Assembly: GCF_038051945.1 (NCBI RefSeq)
Contig: NZ_CP150302.1
Span: 2,914,001 to 2,978,000, forward strand
DNA from: Paenibacillus sp. FSL H3-0469
Lineage (GTDB): Bacteria > Bacillota > Bacilli > Paenibacillales > Paenibacillaceae
DNA length: 64,000 nucleotides
Direction of reading: 5' to 3'
Positions 52,494-61,820 of the stretch are shown one piece after another. The notes under the pieces were generated by a model that searched no databases, was not told the origin of the DNA, and saw only the letters and a program-made list of their open reading frames with translations. How positions within the stretch are numbered: the first letter of the stretch is position 1; every line of letters starts with the position of its first letter. The position numbers were made by a program, and so were the translations under genes.

Positions 52494-54227
52494 TTAATCC
52501 GTAACCTTCACATTTCCAAACACAGCTTTGTTCCGCGAATCATTCCCGGGATTACTGAGGGCAATCCCGATATACACTTTATGCTTCATGGGGATCTGAA
52601 TGGTTCCGACCGTCTGCCAACTGCTTCCGTTGGCCGATATAGACCCTTTGAACGTATTGCCGTTTCTCGTCAGCTTCAGCCATTTCGGAACCGAGGCAGC
52701 TGCGGTATGGTCGGCCATACTGCCCGCAGTTTCTGTTCGATACTGGAAGGTGGCCCCATTCGCAGGGGTTAGCATCATATCCGCGTGCCTGGAATTATGA
52801 CTCAGCGACTCCCGGATCATAATACCAGCCTTGGCCCAGCCGTCCAGCCAGCTGGCGGACTGCACCTTGACCACGATCTCCGCATTGCCGCTCACGGGTT
52901 GATAGATATAATTCAGCTGATCCCCATTGCCCCAAATATCCGTTGAGCTGCTGCTGAGTGTAAATTGCTTATTGGAAGCATTGTAGGTGGCGTTCCCCGG
53001 CATGGAACCGATATTCCGCGCCTTCCATACCGCAGGCAGCTGGGCCGGATAATTCTGCTCTACCGGAGCCGTCCAGCCTGGCGTCGGCCAGGTCTCCCGT
53101 TCATGGATGTTCGCCAGTTCCTCTTCCGGCCAGGCCCCGTAGGCAAAGAACGACAGGCGCTTCACGCCCGGATAATTCTCACGGATGCCTTTGTACACCT
53201 CCTGATATTGATCATCGGTCCAGTCATTATCCAGGGTAGCTACAATGTCCACATTACTGCCGCTGATCCGGTCACTCGTATCCTTCAGGATGCCGTAGGA
53301 GGTACTGTATACCCAATCACTGTTGAATTCCCAGTCATCGAAGTACGCCATCGGTGCAACGAAGTCGATCTCATCCTTGAACTTGGCAACATTCTGTCCA
53401 ACCTCTGTGAATTCCGGCGGCAAAATATACACACTGAGCGGCACATCCGGATTCGCGGACTGGGAAATATCCTCACGGATATCGCCTACATACTGTCCAA
53501 TTTGTTCGGTTCTCCATTCATTCCACTGCTGGCGCTGCGGTGAATCCGTATCAAAGTCAATGCTGAGCGGCGAATATCCGAACTGAGCCTGATACTTCGC
53601 AACTGTGTAATCACTGACGTCCATGTTGTAATTGTCGAAGCGGATCCAGTCCAGCACAACACCGTCCACATCATAATTCCCGATCACTTCCTGAATGATG
53701 GAACGCTCATACTGCTGAACCTCATGGTGAACCGGATTGACGAAATATTCGTTGCCGTTAGAGCCTGTAAACGGAGTCTGAACCCCGTCCACAAGCGCCT
53801 GCATCTGCCATTCATCGTGAGCGAGGAAGGCCTGCTGGTCGTGGAACTGGGGAATCCAGGCATGAACCTTGATTCCTGCGGCATGGGCCGCCGTAATGAC
53901 AGCCTGCAGAGCATCGAAATTCTGGTAACCCTGGGCGATGGGAGCGATATCACTCTGATAAAATACACTGCCGGACGGAACCTCATCATCTTCATCCTGC
54001 TTCACGTTCATGCTGATGACATCGACGCCGTAGGTTGTGGACAGCGCGATGAAGTTCTGGACATCCGCCAGGTTCTTGAACTGGTTCACGGTCCGTACAA
54101 TCACTTCCGTCTCAAAAGGGGGATTACTCTCATCCTCGGCCATCACCGGAACAGAACCACCCGCTACCGAAGAAACCAACACCAAGCTTAACACTGCCAT
54201 AAACCTTGATCTCAGCGTAAATGCCAT
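52494..54227 (-). CDS. Secreted GHL10-type glycoside hydrolase-like protein
   Basis: A signal peptide (FMAVLSLVLVSSVAGGSVPVMA) is followed by a family 10-like hydrolase domain (GHL10/DUF187; HAAGIKVHAWIPQFHDQQAFLAHDEWQMQ, NYDVDGVVLDWIRFDNY, SVYILPPEFTEV, FVAPMAYFDDWEF). The C-terminal 180 residues form a lectin-like jelly-roll domain (AEIVVKVQSASWLDGWAKAGIMIRESLSH). The active site DGVVLDWIRF resembles those of TIM-barrel hydrolases, but the enzyme activity of this family is poorly known. It has 577 aa. AGGCGAGATT precedes the ATG weakly. Confidence 0.85.
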   Translation of the reverse strand: MAFTLRSRFMAVLSLVLVSSVAGGSVPVMAEDESNPPFETEVIVRTVNQFKNLADVQNFIALSTTYGVDVISMNVKQDEDDEVPSGSVFYQSDIAPIAQGYQNFDALQAVITAAHAAGIKVHAWIPQFHDQQAFLAHDEWQMQALVDGVQTPFTGSNGNEYFVNPVHHEVQQYERSIIQEVIGNYDVDGVVLDWIRFDNYNMDVSDYTVAKYQAQFGYSPLSIDFDTDSPQRQQWNEWRTEQIGQYVGDIREDISQSANPDVPLSVYILPPEFTEVGQNVAKFKDEIDFVAPMAYFDDWEFNSDWVYSTSYGILKDTSDRISGSNVDIVATLDNDWTDDQYQEVYKGIRENYPGVKRLSFFAYGAWPEEELANIHERETWPTPGWTAPVEQNYPAQLPAVWKARNIGSMPGNATYNASNKQFTLSSSSTDIWGNGDQLNYIYQPVSGNAEIVVKVQSASWLDGWAKAGIMIRESLSHNSRHADMMLTPANGATFQYRTETAGSMADHTAAASVPKWLKLTRNGNTFKGSISANGSSWQTVGTIQIPMKHKVYIGIALSNPGNDSRNKAVFGNVKVTD

Positions 54228-54283
54228 AATCTCGCCTCCACATCATAGTCGTATTTAACTCAGTGCTTCCTAGATGACAAGAA

Positions 54284-55918
54284 TTATTTCGTAGCGTTGA
54301 TCTTCTTAACATTCTCCTGCCATTTCTCGGTTCTGAACGCCAGCAGCTTATCCAGTCCGGCCTTTTCGGTGTTTTTTCTGGCGGTATCCAGTGCTGCCAG
54401 CACCTCTTCGTCCGACTTCGCCTGAACCATCTGGGCGTAGGCAAGGGTGTAAATATCCGCAATATTCTGGGCGATGATGCCGGTCTCCGTGTCGGGAAGC
54501 GGATCGGTATTTACGAATTGTGTAATGTCCAGCGCGGTTTTCCAGGTCACTGTGGACTGCGCCACGGTCTCCCAGGATTTCTGGTTCGCGGAGAGCAGCG
54601 CCTCGAGGCTCATTTTCGCCGTATCAATGAAGGTCGTATTCCCGGCCCAGTTAAAATCCTCGAATTTCCGCATCGTATCCGTACGCTCGTTGGCAGGCGT
54701 TGTCTTGTATTTCTCGTTCGGAATCGGCGCTCCGGCCGCATCCTCTTCATCCCAGTATAAGCCCTTAGGGCCGAAGAACAGCACCTTCTGTCCCTCCGGA
54801 CCCGTAATCCAGTCAAAGTATGCGAAGATCGCCTCCGGGTCCTTGGCTTGCTTGGTAATGACACTGACGTTCCAGCCCAGCGTCTCAAAGCCGCTTACAA
54901 ATACTTTGGTCTTGTCTATTCCCGCTTTGTGGACCGGCCAGATAATTTCATAACCGCTGTCCGGATTGCTGGCTGTCAGTGCCCGGTGTCCCTCGGCTCC
55001 GTAGGTGGTGATATTGGATTCAACCATGACGGCTACCCGTCCGGTGTTGACCTTTTCCTTGACCGCATCCTGGGTTTGCTGAAGTGCGTCCTGCGTAATC
55101 AGCCGTTCACGGTACAGCTTATTGATGTACAGCACCATCTCCTCGTAAGCAGGATCATCCAGAATCGATGACAGCTTGTCGCCGTCCGGGTAGCCCATAA
55201 GTGTAACGAACTTGCTGGTAGAGTTCTCCTTGAAGCCGCCATACATAATTTCCAGACCGGCCCCCTTCTCCCCAACCTCCAGAGGGACTACATCCGGGTA
55301 CTTCTCTTGCACCTTTAGCAAATATTGATATAAGTCATCGAAGGTCTCCAGCGCCGGCCGGCCGAGTGCGTTATAAATATCCTTATTCACCATCCACCCG
55401 CCGTTGCCGAATTGACCCGAGGTGTACCAGTTCGGGATTTGATAGATTTTCCCGTCATCGGAACGGAGCAGATTCAGCGTCGATTCCTTCACATATTTCT
55501 TGAAGTTCGGATACTTCTCATAGTAATCATCCAGGGCAACGAGCTGCCCCGCCTGCACCAGCCGTTCCACGGAGGACCCCCGGTCTGTAAAAATGACATC
55601 CGGCAAATCGCCGCCGACGATCATCGTGTTCAACTTTTCTCCGGCCGCTCCTCCCGACTGGATCGGTTCAACCGTAACCTTGCGGTTCTCCTGAATCCAC
55701 TTCGTCGCCTCATTCTCCCCCCATGGTGATGTCGTAAGCCAGTCGTAGTTCCCATAGAAGCTGAAGGTCACGGGCTTGATCCCGCTGCCGTCATCTGTAG
55801 CGCCCCCGGTATCCAGATTGGTCTGTGAAGTGTCGGAATTCCCCCCTCCGCTACAGGCAGCGAGCAGAAGCACCAGCGAAGTCAGCAACAGAGCTACCCA
55901 TGTCAGGCGTTTGCGCAT
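54284..55918 (-). CDS. Sugar ABC transporter substrate-binding lipoprotein
   Basis: An extracellular binding protein of the LplA type (family 1, 544 aa). The lipobox is LLLAACSGGG (Cys near residue 22). Mature features are PVTFSFYGNYDWLTTSPWGENEATKWI, KLNTMIVGGDLPDVIFTDRGSS and FGGWNVSVITKQAKDPEAIFAYFDWITGPEGQ. Such large binding proteins import oligosaccharides from complex glycans. It is the third gene of the importer, following the two permeases; the ATPase must come from a shared MsmX-like protein elsewhere. Confidence 0.92.
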   Translation of the reverse strand: MRKRLTWVALLLTSLVLLLAACSGGGNSDTSQTNLDTGGATDDGSGIKPVTFSFYGNYDWLTTSPWGENEATKWIQENRKVTVEPIQSGGAAGEKLNTMIVGGDLPDVIFTDRGSSVERLVQAGQLVALDDYYEKYPNFKKYVKESTLNLLRSDDGKIYQIPNWYTSGQFGNGGWMVNKDIYNALGRPALETFDDLYQYLLKVQEKYPDVVPLEVGEKGAGLEIMYGGFKENSTSKFVTLMGYPDGDKLSSILDDPAYEEMVLYINKLYRERLITQDALQQTQDAVKEKVNTGRVAVMVESNITTYGAEGHRALTASNPDSGYEIIWPVHKAGIDKTKVFVSGFETLGWNVSVITKQAKDPEAIFAYFDWITGPEGQKVLFFGPKGLYWDEEDAAGAPIPNEKYKTTPANERTDTMRKFEDFNWAGNTTFIDTAKMSLEALLSANQKSWETVAQSTVTWKTALDITQFVNTDPLPDTETGIIAQNIADIYTLAYAQMVQAKSDEEVLAALDTARKNTEKAGLDKLLAFRTEKWQENVKKINATK

Positions 55919-55952
55919 TCTTTTTCCTTCTTTCTACGTAAGATGGAGACTG

Positions 55953-56843
55953 CTATTCTTTCAATGAACCGACCATTACACCCTTAACAAAGTACTTCTG
56001 GAGAAAAGGGTAGGTCAGGATAATCGGAATCGTAGCGATCATCATCGTAGCCATAGTCAGTGACTTCGTGGTAATCGTCCGATTCCGGTTCATATGATCC
56101 AGTGCGATCGCATTCGAGGAGCCAATCTGGGTCATGATGTTGGAGTTCATCACCTGCCGCAGCAGGGTCTGTATAGGAAGCAAGTGATCCTCAGTAATAT
56201 AGATCGCTCCCGTAAACCAGTCGTTCCAATACCCTACTGCGGTGAACAAAGCTATCGTAGCCAGTACCGGGCCGGAGACGGGAATCACGATCCGGAAGAA
56301 AATGCCGTAGTTGCTGCTGCCGTCGATTTTGGCGGATTCCTCCAGCCCCTCCGGCAAAGCGCTAAAGAAGGTGCGGATGACAATCATGTTCCAGACGCTG
56401 ATGATGCCGGGGATAATCAACACCCAAAAGGTATCCAGCATCCCCAAAGAACGGATGAGTAAATAACTGGGGATAAGCCCTCCGCTGAAGAACATCGTGA
56501 TCATGAAGAACACCATGTATTGTTTGCGGAATACCAAGGTCTTCTTGGACATTCCGTAAGCTAACAGAGCCGTGAAGAAGACGGATAATGCCGTGCCGCA
56601 GAGCGTTCTGAGAATGGTGATCCAAAAAGAATTCAGCAGGCGGTCATCCTGAAACACAATATAATAATTTTCCAGCGTAAATGCTCTCGGCCACAGGGTC
56701 ACACCACCGAGCGCCGTATCGCTCCCCAGATTAAGGGAGATGACAAGCGCATTCCAAAACGGGTATAGCATAAGCAGCGACAGCAGGACCAAAAGGATAT
56801 AAATACTCCGCTGCATCACTTTGTCGCCCAGGCTTAGTCTCAT
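55953..56843 (-). CDS. Sugar ABC transporter permease, CUT1/LplC type
   Basis: 296 aa, about six helices. The EAA motif region is LPEGLEESAKIDGSSNYGIFFRIVIPVSGPVLATIALF; it ends IPIILTYPFLQKYFVKGVMVGSLKE, a signature of this group. GGGGTGAACA precedes the ATG. It lies 94 bp downstream of the LplB-type permease gene. Confidence 0.93.
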   Translation of the reverse strand: MRLSLGDKVMQRSIYILLVLLSLLMLYPFWNALVISLNLGSDTALGGVTLWPRAFTLENYYIVFQDDRLLNSFWITILRTLCGTALSVFFTALLAYGMSKKTLVFRKQYMVFFMITMFFSGGLIPSYLLIRSLGMLDTFWVLIIPGIISVWNMIVIRTFFSALPEGLEESAKIDGSSNYGIFFRIVIPVSGPVLATIALFTAVGYWNDWFTGAIYITEDHLLPIQTLLRQVMNSNIMTQIGSSNAIALDHMNRNRTITTKSLTMATMMIATIPIILTYPFLQKYFVKGVMVGSLKE

Positions 56844-56937
56844 TGTTCACCCCTCCTAAAAAGGTTTATGGAGTATTACTTACAGCCGGTACCTCGCAAT
56901 AAAACTTGCACCCGTAAGCATTCGCTATGAGCAGCGG

Positions 56938-57864
56938 CTACCAGAGACTGACGTCTGCCCGGCGGGCGATTTTGTTGGCTGTCACCAGCAGAATGACGCT
57001 GATCACCGCTTTGAACAGCCCTACCGCTGTCGCATAAGAGAATCTGGCATTGAGTATCCCAACACGGTACACATAGGTGTCGATCACATCGGAGTAAGGG
57101 CGCAGCACCGGATTGGTTGCGAGCAGCAGAATGTCCTCGAAGCCCGCACTGAGCAGACCGCCGATGGCAAGAATCATAAAGATGACGATAATGGGGGTAA
57201 TGCTGGGGAGTGTAATCAGGTGAATTTGTTTAAACCGGCTTGCTCCGTCTATGGATGCAGCCTCATACAGGGTCGGATCAATGCCGGCAATCGCAGCCAG
57301 ATAGACAATGCTTCCGAAGCCGACCTCCTTCCACACATTTACACTTACCAGAATGGACCAGAAGTATCTGGGTACCGCCAGGAAGTTAACCGGCTCCTGG
57401 ACCAGATTGAACCGCTCCAGCAGATAGTTCACCGTTCCGTTATCAACGGACAACAGCGAGAATACGAAACCGGATACAATAACCCAGGACAGGAAATACG
57501 GCAAGTAGCTGACGGTCTGGATCACGCGCTTGAAGCCCATATGCCCGACTTCATTCAGCATCAGCGCAAGCAGAATCGGGGCAGGAAAGCAGATAATCAA
57601 TTTAAGCAGGCTAATCACAAGGGTATTGCGCATCACATTCCAGAACTCCGGCGCCTCGAAGAACATGCTGAATTGCCTCAGTCCAACCCAGGGGCTGTTC
57701 ATCATGCCGCCGAAAATATCGTATTGCTGGAACGCCATAACCACGCCATACATCGGAATGTAACTGAAAATGAAGACAAAAATAATTCCCGGCCAAACCA
57801 TAGACTGCAAATCCAGTTGACTGTTAAATTCCTTCCACCTGCTCGGTTTCTTGGCCGTATTCAT
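56938..57864 (-). CDS. Sugar ABC transporter permease, LplB type
   Basis: 308 aa, about six helices, with MVWPGIIFVFIFSYIPMYGVVMAFQQYDIFGGMMNSPWVGLRQF near the N-terminus and the EAA motif in DPTLYEAASIDGASRFKQIHLITLPSITPIIVIFMILAIGG. It pairs with the LplC-type permease as the channel. It starts 24 bp before the GH4 stop, so it follows that gene in the operon. Confidence 0.93.
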   Translation of the reverse strand: MNTAKKPSRWKEFNSQLDLQSMVWPGIIFVFIFSYIPMYGVVMAFQQYDIFGGMMNSPWVGLRQFSMFFEAPEFWNVMRNTLVISLLKLIICFPAPILLALMLNEVGHMGFKRVIQTVSYLPYFLSWVIVSGFVFSLLSVDNGTVNYLLERFNLVQEPVNFLAVPRYFWSILVSVNVWKEVGFGSIVYLAAIAGIDPTLYEAASIDGASRFKQIHLITLPSITPIIVIFMILAIGGLLSAGFEDILLLATNPVLRPYSDVIDTYVYRVGILNARFSYATAVGLFKAVISVILLVTANKIARRADVSLW

Positions 57865-57888
57865 CCGCTTGGCCTCCTCTGGACGATT

Positions 57889-59187
57889 CTATTGAAATAA
57901 CGGCAAAAACGGTTTGTTCTTCTCCAGCATGACATCCAGCAGCTGTTCTGCCACGGTAACCGAAGGCATGAGCGGATGATGAACCATTGCCTGCAGGGCT
58001 ACATCCCGGTCTCCGTGCACCGCCGCCTCAATGGTCAGGCTCTCATATTGCTTGACGGCAGCCAGCAGGCCTCTCATAGACTGGGGGACTTTGCGGAGCG
58101 GAATGGGCAGCGGACCCTGCTTGGTGACTATACAGTTCACCTCAATAGAGGCATCATCCGGCAAGAAATCAATAATCCCGTTATTCCTTACATTCAGGGT
58201 CTGAATATCGCGGGAATCATTATGAATGGAACGCATCAGCAGCACTGCCGCCTCCGAGTAATAGGCTCCGCCACGCTGCTCCAGCTGCTCCGGCTTCTCC
58301 TTCAGCTCTACGTTCCGGTACAGCTCAAACAGCTCCTCTTCCACCTTCTTCACGACTTCGGCGCGCGAGCCGGTTGTTGCCGCTGCTTCCTTCTGTTCCG
58401 CAAGCATCGCATCCGTCATATAGTAATAGCTCAAATAATAGGAAGGGATCGCCTGTAAACCATTCAGAAACCGGTGGTCCCAGGCGTCAAACGGCACATT
58501 GCTTGCCTTGTAGCTCTGGGGATAATCTATGAGCTCCTGCAGCCTGCTTTTTCCGTCAATCACAACATCGGATACCCAGTGCAGATGATTAATGCCGACA
58601 AACTCCGCATAGATCTTCTCCATGGAAAGTCCGAAGAACCCGGAGAGCCACTTTTGAAACCCGATGGGCGAGTTGCACAGGCCTACACTTTTTACCGATG
58701 AATATTTGTGAACAGCTTCAGTCACCATACCGGCCGGATTCGTAAAATTCAGCAGCCAGGCATCGGGGGCCAGCTCCTCCATATCCTTGCAAATATCCAG
58801 AATAACCGGGATCGTCCGCAGGCCCTTCATCATTCCTCCGGGACCTGTCGTCTCCTGACCGATGACACCGTACTCAAGCGGAAGGAGTTCATCCCATTTG
58901 CGCGCTTCCAGCATGCCTACCCGGATTTGTGTGCAGACGAAGTCGGCTCCGGCAATGGCCTCCCGGCGATCAAGCGTCTGCGTAACGGTAATCGGCAGCC
59001 CGGACTCTGCAATCATGCGCTTGCTCAGTTCCGTTATCGTATGTAGCTTCTCTCTCCCCTCTTCAATATCCACCAGCCATATTTCGCAGACAGGAAGCTC
59101 CTGGTGATGCAGGATGATCCCTTCAATTAATTCAGGCGTATACGATGACCCCGCTCCGATCACAACCAGCTTCAATGTGTTCTCCAT
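57889..59187 (-). CDS. GH4-family 6-phospho-beta-glucosidase-like enzyme
   Basis: GH4 enzymes need NAD+ and Mn2+ and cleave by a redox mechanism. The N-terminal KLVVIGAGSSYTPELIEGII is the nucleotide site; CNSPIGFQKWLSGFFGLSMEKIYAEFVGINHLHWV holds the metal Cys and His and the NHLHW motif of 6-phospho-beta-glucosidases. It has 432 aa. The family has alpha- and beta-specific, phosphorylated and free-sugar members; the nearby kinase rather than a PTS suggests a sugar phosphorylated after import. It overlaps the end of the kinase gene by 16 bp. Confidence 0.9.
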   Translation of the reverse strand: MENTLKLVVIGAGSSYTPELIEGIILHHQELPVCEIWLVDIEEGREKLHTITELSKRMIAESGLPITVTQTLDRREAIAGADFVCTQIRVGMLEARKWDELLPLEYGVIGQETTGPGGMMKGLRTIPVILDICKDMEELAPDAWLLNFTNPAGMVTEAVHKYSSVKSVGLCNSPIGFQKWLSGFFGLSMEKIYAEFVGINHLHWVSDVVIDGKSRLQELIDYPQSYKASNVPFDAWDHRFLNGLQAIPSYYLSYYYMTDAMLAEQKEAAATTGSRAEVVKKVEEELFELYRNVELKEKPEQLEQRGGAYYSEAAVLLMRSIHNDSRDIQTLNVRNNGIIDFLPDDASIEVNCIVTKQGPLPIPLRKVPQSMRGLLAAVKQYESLTIEAAVHGDRDVALQAMVHHPLMPSVTVAEQLLDVMLEKNKPFLPLFQ

Positions 59188-60161
59188 GAATATTGCTCCT
59201 CCTTACCCTGTGATAGTTGATCAAGTACCTTGCGATTCACATGCAGCCCGCTGCTTTCCATCGCCAGAACGACCGACCCTACCACCGGCTCCCGGGTTAA
59301 AATCCTTAATGTGCCGTTCGGAGCCGCCTGCTTCACTCTTTCCTCAATCGCCCGCCGGATGATGCCCGGGCGGTCTCCCTTGGTCAGCAGGCTGCCGGCA
59401 AGCACGATGTCGAAGGACTCCTCCTCCATGCCCAACCGGCGGATGGCCGATGCCGCCGCCAGCCCCAGCTCCTCGCCTTGCTTGACCAGCAGCCCGTTGG
59501 CTACCGCGTCCCCTTCCTCTGCCGCCTGAAACAGCAGCTCCGCAATTTGCGGAGGCAGATCTCTGAAATGATCCAGGTAATCCTCCCTCAGCTCCGGGAC
59601 GTTGGAGTAGCCCAGCAGCTCAGTTAGACGCTCGCTCAGGACCGTCTTCTCTCCTCTGCCGTCATCCGCCCTGAGGACACTGCGGAAGACCTCCATACTT
59701 AAGTCATAGCCGCCGCCGAAATCCCCGAACCGGTAGCCGAATCCGCCGCATTGATAAGTCGCACCCACCGGATTTTTGCCGCTGCAGTTCACGCCCGAGC
59801 CGCAAATCAGCACGATTCCGTAACTCTTCTCTGTCCCTGAACGCAAGGCGTTCCAGGTATCGCAGGAAATCTCAGTCCGGGGAAGGCCGAGACGGCTGAT
59901 GATGGGCCGCAGGATTCGGAAATCGGCTTCCCTGTCCGCTCCCGCCAGGCCGAACCAGGCGTGATCCAGCTGGTCCCTGGTCAGGCCGGAGGCCATAAGG
60001 GCTTCCGATACAGCCTGCTGCAAGCTGTTCTCCGCCTGCTCACGGTTCAGCTGATGATTCCCGTTCCCGCCCTTGCCTGCACCGAGAATCTTCCCCTGTT
60101 CATCTGCAATCATTGCGTAGGTCTTACTGCCCCCTGCATCCACTCCCAAAAAATACTTCAC
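59172..60161 (-). CDS. BadF/BadG/BcrA/BcrD-type sugar kinase, N-acetylglucosamine kinase-like
   Basis: The ASKHA fold with FLGVDAGGSKTYAMIADEQGKILGAGKGGNGNHQ (phosphate-1 loop), GSGVNCSGKNPVGATYQCGGFGYRFGDFGGGYDL and a C-terminal VGSVVLAMES is typical of GlcNAc kinase-like BadF proteins. It has 329 aa. In the glycan operon it would phosphorylate an imported amino sugar or disaccharide before GH4. Its ATG is about 20 bp after the LacI gene stop. Confidence 0.9.
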   Translation of the reverse strand: MKYFLGVDAGGSKTYAMIADEQGKILGAGKGGNGNHQLNREQAENSLQQAVSEALMASGLTRDQLDHAWFGLAGADREADFRILRPIISRLGLPRTEISCDTWNALRSGTEKSYGIVLICGSGVNCSGKNPVGATYQCGGFGYRFGDFGGGYDLSMEVFRSVLRADDGRGEKTVLSERLTELLGYSNVPELREDYLDHFRDLPPQIAELLFQAAEEGDAVANGLLVKQGEELGLAAASAIRRLGMEEESFDIVLAGSLLTKGDRPGIIRRAIEERVKQAAPNGTLRILTREPVVGSVVLAMESSGLHVNRKVLDQLSQGKEEQYSWRTH

Positions 60162-60180
60162 AGATCATTCACTCCTAATC

Positions 60181-61170
60181 TCAAGTTAATCGAACAGAGG
60201 CGGTGGATTCACGAATGAGAAGCTGTGGAGCAAGCTTCGTTACCGCAGGCGGCATCACCTCCCCATGAATCAGCTTCAGCAGGATGTCAACGCCGATATT
60301 GCCCATCTGTGCCTCAGGCTGCCGGACTGTCGTGAGCCGCGGGTAGAATTCACCGACAAACTGCTGATCGTCAAAACCCACCACCGAGATATCCTGAGGC
60401 ACCCGAATCCCCTCCTCCCGCAGAGCTTGAACAACCCCAAGCGCAATAAAGTCGTCTCCGCAAAAAATGGCCGTCGGCAGCTTATCTTCACGAATCCATC
60501 TCTGGGCCATCTCATAACCGCTGCTTACCGTAAATCCGCAGTATTCCGTGGCAAAGGGCGATAGTCCCGCATCATCCAGCGCCTGGACGTACCCCCGTTT
60601 GCGCTCCGTTACACTGAGGAACTCGGGCGGGCCGCCGATATAGGCGATCCGGGTGTGTCCAAGGCTGATCAGGTGCCCGGCAGCTTCATACCCCCCTTGA
60701 TAGTTATCAACGAGCACACTTGGAACATCTTCATGCTCGAACTGGTTATCCAGCAGGACCACCGGAATGTTCTTGCGCTTCAGCTCCTCCACGTATTCCT
60801 TCTCCTCCAGCGGAGACAACAGGATAATCCCGTCCACGCGGTCCTTCTGGAACAGGAAGTTGACCCCATCATCGTCATTCTCGGCGATCGACAGGGCCAG
60901 GAAATAACCCTGCTCTGCCAGCTTCCGGTTCACTACGCGAATCACACGGTCATAGAAAGAGTCGTTAAAATTGGTAATCGACATCCCGATGACTCCGGTC
61001 TTGCCGCGCACAAGGCTCCGCGCCGCTGAATTGGGATGATAGTTCAGCTCCTCCATCGCTTGCAGCACTTTCCGCCTGTTGCCTTCACGTACAGAAGGTG
61101 AATTGTTAAGGACTCTGGATACGGTCACTACAGAGAGTCCCGACTTCTTGGCTACATCATGAATATTCAT
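60181..61170 (-). CDS. LacI-family regulator of the glycan operon
   Basis: N-terminal HTH NIHDVAKKSGLSVVTVSRVLNNSPSVREGNRRKVLQAMEELNYHPN (residues 2-50), then the periplasmic-binding-like sensor domain (VIGMSITNFNDSFYDRVIR, GIRVPQDISVVGFDDQQF, LTTVRQPEAQMGNIGV). It has 329 aa and is the first gene of the operon. Two operator-like sites lie just upstream (61194-61219 and 61324-61348), so autoregulation is likely. The ligand is probably an amino-sugar product. Confidence 0.93.
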   Translation of the reverse strand: MNIHDVAKKSGLSVVTVSRVLNNSPSVREGNRRKVLQAMEELNYHPNSAARSLVRGKTGVIGMSITNFNDSFYDRVIRVVNRKLAEQGYFLALSIAENDDDGVNFLFQKDRVDGIILLSPLEEKEYVEELKRKNIPVVLLDNQFEHEDVPSVLVDNYQGGYEAAGHLISLGHTRIAYIGGPPEFLSVTERKRGYVQALDDAGLSPFATEYCGFTVSSGYEMAQRWIREDKLPTAIFCGDDFIALGVVQALREEGIRVPQDISVVGFDDQQFVGEFYPRLTTVRQPEAQMGNIGVDILLKLIHGEVMPPAVTKLAPQLLIRESTASVRLT

Positions 61171-61193
61171 CTAAATATCTATGCCTCCACGCT

Positions 61194-61219
61194 CAAAAGT
61201 TTAAACGATTTAACTTTTG
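61194..61219. promoter_or_regulatory. LacI-type operator 1
   Basis: CAAAAGTTTAAA-CG-ATTTAACTTTTG is an almost perfect inverted repeat (26 bp with a CG centre), typical of LacI-family sites, about 24 bp before the lacI-type gene. Confidence 0.8.
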
Positions 61220-61323
61220 AAGAAATAAAAAAGATTTACTCAGCATGCTACAACTTACAGCCTGACTGAAAAATCGAACATTGGACGTCAGCTTCCATTT
61301 TACTAAAAGTATCGAAATCCCCT

Positions 61324-61348
61324 CAAAAGTTTAAAGGTTTATACTTTA
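61324..61348. promoter_or_regulatory. LacI-type operator 2
   Basis: CAAAAGTTTAAA followed by GG and TTTATACTTTA repeats the left arm of operator 1 exactly and the right arm loosely, 130 bp further upstream. Two such sites could allow looping. Confidence 0.65.
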
Positions 61349-61440
61349 CACAGATTTTACAACCAATCGCCCCATCCGTCAATCTGTAAATTGCAAAAAG
61401 CTTAATATTCACGGACTACAATCACCTGCAAACAACAAAA

Positions 61441-61476
61441 AACCTCCCCTCATCCCGAAGGATAAAGGAAGGCTTA
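61441..61476 (-). terminator. Terminator of gerE
   Basis: On the minus strand CCTTCC and ATCC pair with GGAT and a GGGAGG-like arm around TTCG, followed by TTTTTTG. Confidence 0.75.
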
Positions 61477-61502
61477 AACGCATCACCTCTGAAGCAGGGC
61501 AG

Positions 61503-61727
61503 CTATATTTTCAGCTCCCCAAGCTTGATCAGCTCGACAACCGCTTGCGAACGGCCTTTTACGTTTAATTTTTGCATTACATTGGAAATGTGATTGCGGA
61601 CGGTTTTTTCGCTAATGAATAGCAGTCCGGCAATATCCCGTGTAGTTTTGTCCTGCACAAGAAGCTCGAATACTTCGCGTTCACGATGCGTCAACAAAAA
61701 TTTGCTATGATGTTCATTCCCCTTCAA
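61503..61727 (-). CDS. gerE: GerE, late mother-cell sporulation regulator
   Basis: A 74-aa LuxR-type helix-turn-helix protein. LLTHREREVFELLVQDKTTRDIAGLLFISEKTVRNHISNVMQKLNVKGRSQAVVELIKLGEL is almost the Bacillus GerE sequence. Starting at the TTG at 61727 (preceded by AAGGAGGGGTGA) gives exactly 74 residues, the length of Bacillus GerE; the frame extends 14 residues further but that part is not conserved. GerE acts in the mother cell to modulate sigma-K genes for coat proteins. A degenerate copy of its 3' end lies at 50611-50740. Confidence 0.93.
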   Translation of the reverse strand: MKGNEHHSKFLLTHREREVFELLVQDKTTRDIAGLLFISEKTVRNHISNVMQKLNVKGRSQAVVELIKLGELKI

Positions 61728-61760
61728 TGGTGTCACCCCTCCTTGCCCTGGGTTTGTTTG

Positions 61761-61820
61761 GTATAACAAGGTAAAGGGATACAGTCAAACCATACTATGT
61801 GGGGAGGCAGTTAATGGTGC
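61761..61820 (-). promoter_or_regulatory. Candidate promoters of gerE (sigma-K-like and sigma-A-like)
   Basis: On the minus strand CACC (61819-61816), 16 bp and CATAGTATG (61799-61791) resemble a sigma-K site (AC, CATANNNTA) with one mismatch. TTGACT (61788-61783), 16 bp and TTATAC (61766-61761) resemble a sigma-A site. GerE is sigma-K dependent in Bacillus, which favours the first. Confidence 0.35.
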
